A stretch of 45,740 nt of DNA from Desulfocapsa sp. (lineage in GTDB: Bacteria; Desulfobacterota; Desulfobulbia; Desulfobulbales; Desulfocapsaceae): positions 1 to 45,740 of the forward strand of contig VMSP01000020.1 in assembly GCA_013792135.1 (NCBI GenBank), in the 5' to 3' direction. Below, one piece after another: positions 41,618 through 45,740 of this stretch (position 1 is its first letter; each line of letters opens with the position of its first letter). A program made the position numbers and the translations under genes. The notes under the pieces are model-generated. The model was not told the DNA's origin, did not search any database, and was given only the letters and a program-made list of their open reading frames with translations.

Positions 41618-42510
41618 TGAAGGATAATTCTTCCATCCTGCTGACCGGGGCCAATGGCCAGGTCGGATACGAAGTAACTCGTCAGGCCAACGCAAGAGGC
41701 TGCGGCCTGATAGCCTTGACCCGGCAGCAACTCGATATCGGCGATGGTGAGGCGGTGGAGCAGATCATCAGCCAGTTGCGCCCCTCCCTTGTCATCAACG
41801 CTGCAGCCTATACAGCCGTGGATAAGGCCGAGCAGGAAGTCGAGGCCGCCATGCGGGCCAACCGGCAGGGACCGGCCAATCTGGCTGCCAGCTGCCATAA
41901 TCACCAGATCCCCCTGATCCATCTCTCCACCGATTATGTCTTTGACGGCAACAAGGCCGGGCCCTATGAAGAAGATGATCCGGTTTCCCCCAGCGGCGTC
42001 TACGGCCGAAGCAAGTGGGAGGGCGAAGAGGAGGTGCGCGCCAGACTAAGAGAGCATCTGATCCTCCGCGTCAGCTGGGTCTTCGGGCCGCACGGAAATA
42101 ACTTTGTCAAGACCATGCTCCGGCTGGCAGCCGAACGTGATGAACTGCGGGTGGTGTCTGATCAGCGGGGATGCCCAACCTGTGCTACCCATATTGCCGA
42201 GGCCCTGCTAATCCTGGCAGACAAGATCAGTGAAGGAATTGATATTTCCTGGGGCACCTATCATTATTGCGGCCTGCCGGAAACAACCTGGCACGGCTTT
42301 GCGAAAATCATCCTTGAAGAGGCCTGCAAAATTGGCCTTAGTGATCATGTGATTCCGATACATCCCATCACCACCAGTGACTACCCGACACCCGCGCGCC
42401 GTCCCCAGAATTCAGTCCTTGATTGCCATAAAATCATGCAGACCTTTGACATGAAACTTCCCAATTGGCAGGAAGGATTAACCACCATGTTAGGGGCCGT
42501 TACGAAATAA
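41617..42510 (+). CDS. rfbD: dTDP-4-dehydrorhamnose reductase
   Basis: RmlD of 297 aa, a short-chain reductase that makes dTDP-L-rhamnose with NAD(P)H. LLTGANGQVGYEV is the cofactor loop; NAAAYTAVDKAEQE, HLSTDYVFDG and SPSGVYGRSKWEGEE carry the catalytic T/Y/K residues. VSDQRGCPTCATHIAEALL and PTPARRPQNSVLD are typical of the C-terminus. Starts one base into the rfbC stop. Confidence 0.97.
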   Translation: MKDNSSILLTGANGQVGYEVTRQANARGCGLIALTRQQLDIGDGEAVEQIISQLRPSLVINAAAYTAVDKAEQEVEAAMRANRQGPANLAASCHNHQIPLIHLSTDYVFDGNKAGPYEEDDPVSPSGVYGRSKWEGEEEVRARLREHLILRVSWVFGPHGNNFVKTMLRLAAERDELRVVSDQRGCPTCATHIAEALLILADKISEGIDISWGTYHYCGLPETTWHGFAKIILEEACKIGLSDHVIPIHPITTSDYPTPARRPQNSVLDCHKIMQTFDMKLPNWQEGLTTMLGAVTK

Positions 42511-42629
42511 CCATTAGCTTTCTATCCATTTCATTACGGCCGTTATGCTGTTCACGCACGGTATTGTCATGTTATGATTATTTTTCAACAGCGGCCTGGC
42601 CCTGATTAAACAAGAAAAAAGGAAATAAA

Positions 42630-43751
42630 ATGCTTTATCAGCCCGAAAAAATCCTGGTAACCGGAGGCGCTGGTTTTATCGGCGCCAATTTTGTCCACTT
42701 CTGGTTGCAAAATCACCCTGATAGCCGGGTTGTAGTCCTGGACGCCCTGACCTATGCCGGAAACCGTGCCAACCTGATCTCCGTTAAAACCCAGAAAAAC
42801 TTTCGTTTTGTTCATGGCGATATCAGGGATTACGATCTGGTACTCGGATTATTGCAGGAAGAAAAGATTGACACCATTGTCCATTTTGCCGCCGAATCCC
42901 ACGTTGATCGTTCCATCCATGGTCCGGATGAATTTATTGACACCAATGTCATCGGCACCCATGTCCTGCTCAAGTCAGCCAAGAAGATCTGGCTGACTGA
43001 TCCTCAGGCACCGCGACCGCACCGCTTTCATCATGTCTCCACCGATGAGGTGTATGGCACCTTGCGACCCGAAGAACCGCCGTTTACCGAAAGTAACCAG
43101 TACGCACCAAATTCGCCCTACGCCGCTTCCAAGGCCTCTTCCGATCATCTGGTACGGGCCTACCATGAGACCTATGGCCTGCAGGTAACAACCAGTAATT
43201 GTTCCAATAATTACGGACCTTACCAGTTCCCGGAAAAACTGATCCCCCTGATCATCAGTAATATCCTTGATGGGCTGCCCCTGCCCATATACGGCGATGG
43301 ACTGCAGATCCGCGACTGGCTTTATGTGGATGATCACAACCGGGGTATTGATCTGATTATCCACCAGGGAAAGATTGGTGAGACCTATAATATCGGCGGC
43401 AACAACGAGTGGACCAATATTGAGATCGTCAAATTGATCTGTCGTCTCTTAGATGAGAAATTTGCCGCCCATGAAGAGATGAAGCAAAGATTTCCCCACG
43501 CCCCGCAGGTATCGGGCGACATGGCTGAAAGCTTGATCACCCATGTCGCGGACCGGCTTGGTCACGATCGCCGCTACGCCATTGATGCCGCCAAAATCAC
43601 CAACGAACTTGGCTACTGTCCGCAGGAATCCTTTGAGACCGGCATTCGCAAGACCTTGGACTGGTATCTGAACAATGAAGGCTGGTGGCGGGCAGTTATG
43701 GATGGCAGTTATCGAAAGTGGGTGGAGCTGAACTATAGCCAGAGCACTTAG
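42630..43751 (+). CDS. rfbB: dTDP-glucose 4,6-dehydratase
   Basis: RmlB of 373 aa, NAD-dependent, second step of the dTDP-rhamnose pathway. VTGGAGFIGANFVH is the Rossmann loop; HFAAESHVDRSI, HVSTDEVYGTL and SPYAASKASSDHLVRAYH hold catalytic residues; SNNYGPYQFPEKLIPLII and YGDGLQIRDWLYVDDH follow. It lies 119 bp after rfbD with AAAAAAGGAAAT as a start signal, so it may have its own promoter. Its stop overlaps that of the convergent ligase gene. Completes the A-C-D-B set. Confidence 0.98.
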   Translation: MLYQPEKILVTGGAGFIGANFVHFWLQNHPDSRVVVLDALTYAGNRANLISVKTQKNFRFVHGDIRDYDLVLGLLQEEKIDTIVHFAAESHVDRSIHGPDEFIDTNVIGTHVLLKSAKKIWLTDPQAPRPHRFHHVSTDEVYGTLRPEEPPFTESNQYAPNSPYAASKASSDHLVRAYHETYGLQVTTSNCSNNYGPYQFPEKLIPLIISNILDGLPLPIYGDGLQIRDWLYVDDHNRGIDLIIHQGKIGETYNIGGNNEWTNIEIVKLICRLLDEKFAAHEEMKQRFPHAPQVSGDMAESLITHVADRLGHDRRYAIDAAKITNELGYCPQESFETGIRKTLDWYLNNEGWWRAVMDGSYRKWVELNYSQST

Positions 43752-44956
43752 ATCCGAGCTTCCGCAGACTCCTTTCGCATATAGAGCACGGCACTGAAAA
43801 GGGAGAAGAGAAATCCTGTCTGAGCAATGATCAGATAGGACTCGGTGAACATGATGGTCAGGAAAAACAGGGGAAAGGCCAAACGGATTCGCTCCCAGCC
43901 GTCTGACAAGACAAAAGCCTGACGAATCTGGGTCACAAAGATGCCAACCAGGGCCGCCAACCCAAGTAGTCCCATTTGGCACAAGACAAAAACATACTGG
44001 TTATGGGGATTATCGGTTGCCACCATCCGCGGTGATGTGAGCTTATTAACCTCGGCATAGGCCGACTGAAAATCACCAGTGCCCACCCCCAGCCATGGAC
44101 TCTTTTTTATGATCTCCCAGGAATTCTGCCAGAAAAGCAACCGTAAGCCCACAGAGGTATTCGGATTACTTTTAAACTGGTGAACCTCGGAACAGGCCCG
44201 ATCCACACGCCCATGAAAGACAGGGCTGAGCTGATAGCCGGCAGTAAAGATTGCCGGAAGAAGAAAGATCATGATCAGCCCGGCGCGCAGAATATTTTTT
44301 CTGAAGATCTGTAGAAAAAGTAGACCAAGCAGGACAAAAAATACAATCTGACCGCCCCGCCCTTCCGTAATAAACATGTTGAATATCATAAGAAAGGCCA
44401 AGCCGGCCAAGGGCCAACGCAGGGCAGATCTGATCTTACCCCACACCAGCTCATGACAGAGGAGATATATGGCAAAGGCCAGCATGGGATTGTAGATGAC
44501 ATGAAAGGTACCACGGGTGAGATGTTGTGTAGTGATATCCGCATAATGCAAAAGACCGAACCAGGCCAGATAGGTCATGGTCATGGCAATAGTCATCCCT
44601 GCTAGAAAAAAACCTGTATACACCCGCCGCATCTCCCAGCGAGCAGTCGTCAAAAATACAGGCAAAAGCATGAGTTTCCAGTATTTTTTCAGGACATCAA
44701 GGCCATTTGCCAGATCTTCAGTCCAGAGCAGGCCGATCACATAGAGTGCAAGATACAAAAGAACCGCCATGGCAACCGGGTTTGTGGAGATCAGCCGTAA
44801 CTTTTCCCGGTAGCCTCCTTCGACTAGCCAGACAACCAGTATCAAGATGGCCAGTACCGAAAGGGCAGAGGTGGAAAGCGGCAGCACAAAAGCCATAATG
44901 GCCAGAAGCCATGTGTTCAGACGCCCTGCATTCTGTTGAAGAGTTCTATGATTCAT
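43748..44956 (-). CDS. waaL: O-antigen ligase-like membrane protein (WaaL/Wzy_C)
   Basis: Inner-membrane protein of about 402 aa with around 10-12 membrane segments. The periplasmic loop near residues 265-330 has PWLGVGTGDFQSAYAEVN and ATDNPHNQYVFVLCQMGLLG; the histidine of NPHNQ is the conserved residue of the O-antigen ligase/Wzy_C family. WaaL transfers polymer from undecaprenyl-diphosphate to lipid A-core. A Wzy polymerase role cannot be excluded by sequence. The frame is open to 45013; the ATG at 44956 (MNHRT) precedes the first membrane segment more closely. It overlaps the end of rfbB tail to tail. Confidence 0.85.
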   Translation of the reverse strand: MNHRTLQQNAGRLNTWLLAIMAFVLPLSTSALSVLAILILVVWLVEGGYREKLRLISTNPVAMAVLLYLALYVIGLLWTEDLANGLDVLKKYWKLMLLPVFLTTARWEMRRVYTGFFLAGMTIAMTMTYLAWFGLLHYADITTQHLTRGTFHVIYNPMLAFAIYLLCHELVWGKIRSALRWPLAGLAFLMIFNMFITEGRGGQIVFFVLLGLLFLQIFRKNILRAGLIMIFLLPAIFTAGYQLSPVFHGRVDRACSEVHQFKSNPNTSVGLRLLFWQNSWEIIKKSPWLGVGTGDFQSAYAEVNKLTSPRMVATDNPHNQYVFVLCQMGLLGLAALVGIFVTQIRQAFVLSDGWERIRLAFPLFFLTIMFTESYLIIAQTGFLFSLFSAVLYMRKESAEARI

Positions 44957-45013
44957 GATGGTCGTTTCGTAGCAAATACCATTATAAAAAACAAGGCCTA
45001 AATGGGGATCCAT

Positions 45014-45310
45014 TTCTGTGCATCAGACGTTTAATGTGATAACCTTGCTGTTGCAATTTTTCAATCTCTGGCCCAGAAAATAAAAAAAATATTTTATTTT
45101 TCATTTGCCAACCCTATTTTTTTGTGAAAAAATAATAAATTATAGCCTCGTAACAATTCATACTCCTCGCACTGGAGGCTCTTTCTATCCCTCTTGTGTG
45201 TGCGTGGATGACAAAAAATAATCTTTCGTACTACCTGTTATTGCAAGTCCGCTCGCTTAAGAGGAACTGGTACATTCCATTCAGGGATACCTTAATTGGG
45301 GAGAAAGCTC
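45014..45310. other. AT-rich leader region between ligase and beta-helix genes
   Basis: About 300 bp with long A/T runs (aaaataaaaaaaatatttta), between divergent genes. It should hold both promoters. No RNA gene, riboswitch or palindrome of note was recognised. The last 60 bp (gttattgcaag to ggggagaaagctc) supply GGGGAGAAA as ribosome-binding site for the following gene. Confidence 0.4.
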
Positions 45311-45740
45311 ATGAAAATGTTTTCGTACGGCATCGTTGCGGCAACCGTTCTCTCTTCTTTCATCCTTTTTTTCTTCCAGCCGCAGGCCCAAGCTGCCACT
45401 CTCACAGTGAACAGCATTGCTGATTCCGGCGCCGGCACCCTGCGTCAGGCCATACTGGATGCCGTAGCCGACGACACCATCGACTTTAATCCGACGGTAT
45501 TCCCGCCCACCGCTCCCGCCATCATTACTCTGATCAGTCAACTCACCATCAACAAGAACCTGACCATCAATGGTAATGGCGGGGTTATTCTCGATGCAAA
45601 CCAAACCGGCAGGGTTATGCTGATTGATGATGGGACAGCGGCCATCATGAGCGCCAGCCTCAGCGGTCTCACTTTCATGAATGGACTGGTTAGCGGTCCA
45701 GGCGGCGGTATTTACACCAAAGAGCATCTCACCCTTGCCA
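45311..45740 (+). CDS. Secreted beta-helix (pmp/parallel-beta-helix repeat) protein, 5' part
   Basis: A frame starting at 45311 runs off the window end: MKMFSYGIVAATVLSSFIL, a signal peptide ending at AQA-A, then TLTVNSIADSGAGTLRQAIL. This TLR-x-A-I-x-x-A block is the typical N-terminus of exported right-handed beta-helix or polymorphic outer-membrane-type proteins. LTINKNLTINGNGGVILDAN and LSGLTFMNGLVSGPGGGIYT are the following beta-helix rungs. The surface location and function (adhesin or other) are unknown. Only 143 codons are visible. Confidence 0.85.
   Translation, partial: MKMFSYGIVAATVLSSFILFFFQPQAQAATLTVNSIADSGAGTLRQAILDAVADDTIDFNPTVFPPTAPAIITLISQLTINKNLTINGNGGVILDANQTGRVMLIDDGTAAIMSASLSGLTFMNGLVSGPGGGIYTKEHLTLA

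Noticed and set aside
1-45740. tRNA, rRNA or riboswitch genes
   Set aside because: I scanned the gaps by eye for cloverleaf or known aptamer patterns and saw none; a covariance-model search would be needed to exclude them.

Overview
The window looks like chromosomal DNA of a Gram-negative bacterium with a polysaccharide-coated outer membrane. It carries a Wzx/Wzy/WaaL-type O-antigen system, an RmlABCD-type dTDP-rhamnose operon, a PstSCAB-PhoU phosphate system and NhaA. The gene mix and moderate G+C content would fit a Desulfobacterota (Desulfobulbales-like) genome, but that is inference; no rRNA or marker gene is present.

Layout. (1) 0-11 kb, minus strand: a family of near-identical GT4 glycosyltransferases (one with a replaced C-terminus, one full-length, one N-terminal fragment, one 29-bp trace) interleaved with two AlbA_2/GHKL-ATPase regulators, a HipBA module, a VapBC module, a galE remnant, another GT4 and a radical SAM/SPASM protein. 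(2) 11.1-19.8 kb, minus strand, visibly more AT-rich: an O-antigen block (GT4, MptE-like/DUF115 protein, Wzy-like polymerase, Wzx flippase) flanked by two IS3-family remnants. After it come a CMP-sugar-type cytidylyltransferase, an unusual HMGL-aldolase/MptE-like fusion and a PfkB sugar kinase, which together could make and activate a 3-deoxy-2-keto sugar acid. (3) 19.9-26.5 kb: a graveyard of mobile and defence-type genes. It holds a RAYT transposase element with 16-bp terminal inverted repeats that has cut a hicA toxin gene, three further copies of the RAYT 3' end, three YhcG/DUF1016 PDDEXK nucleases (one intact, two frameshifted), remnants of RhuM and COG2865-type genes, and an intact HEPN/MNT pair. 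(4) 26.7-28.4 kb: galE and cysC. (5) 28.6-30.4 kb, plus strand: a three-gene overlapping envelope operon (SurA-like, HAMP membrane protein, periplasmic zincin). (6) 30.6-38.1 kb: phoU-pstBACS, corA and a Na/Pi cotransporter. (7) 38.1-45.7 kb: a DUF486 protein, nhaA, rfbACDB, a WaaL-like ligase and the start of a secreted beta-helix protein.

How it fits together: the right side supplies dTDP-rhamnose and ligation to lipid A-core, while the left side supplies glycosyltransferases, flippase, polymerase and a second activated sugar. Between them, toxin-antitoxin modules, RAYT repeats and IS scars mark repeated insertion and recombination. The most promising candidates for something undescribed are the aldolase/MptE-like fusion with its kinase and cytidylyltransferase, and the repeated RAYT-tail/YhcG-nuclease arrangement.
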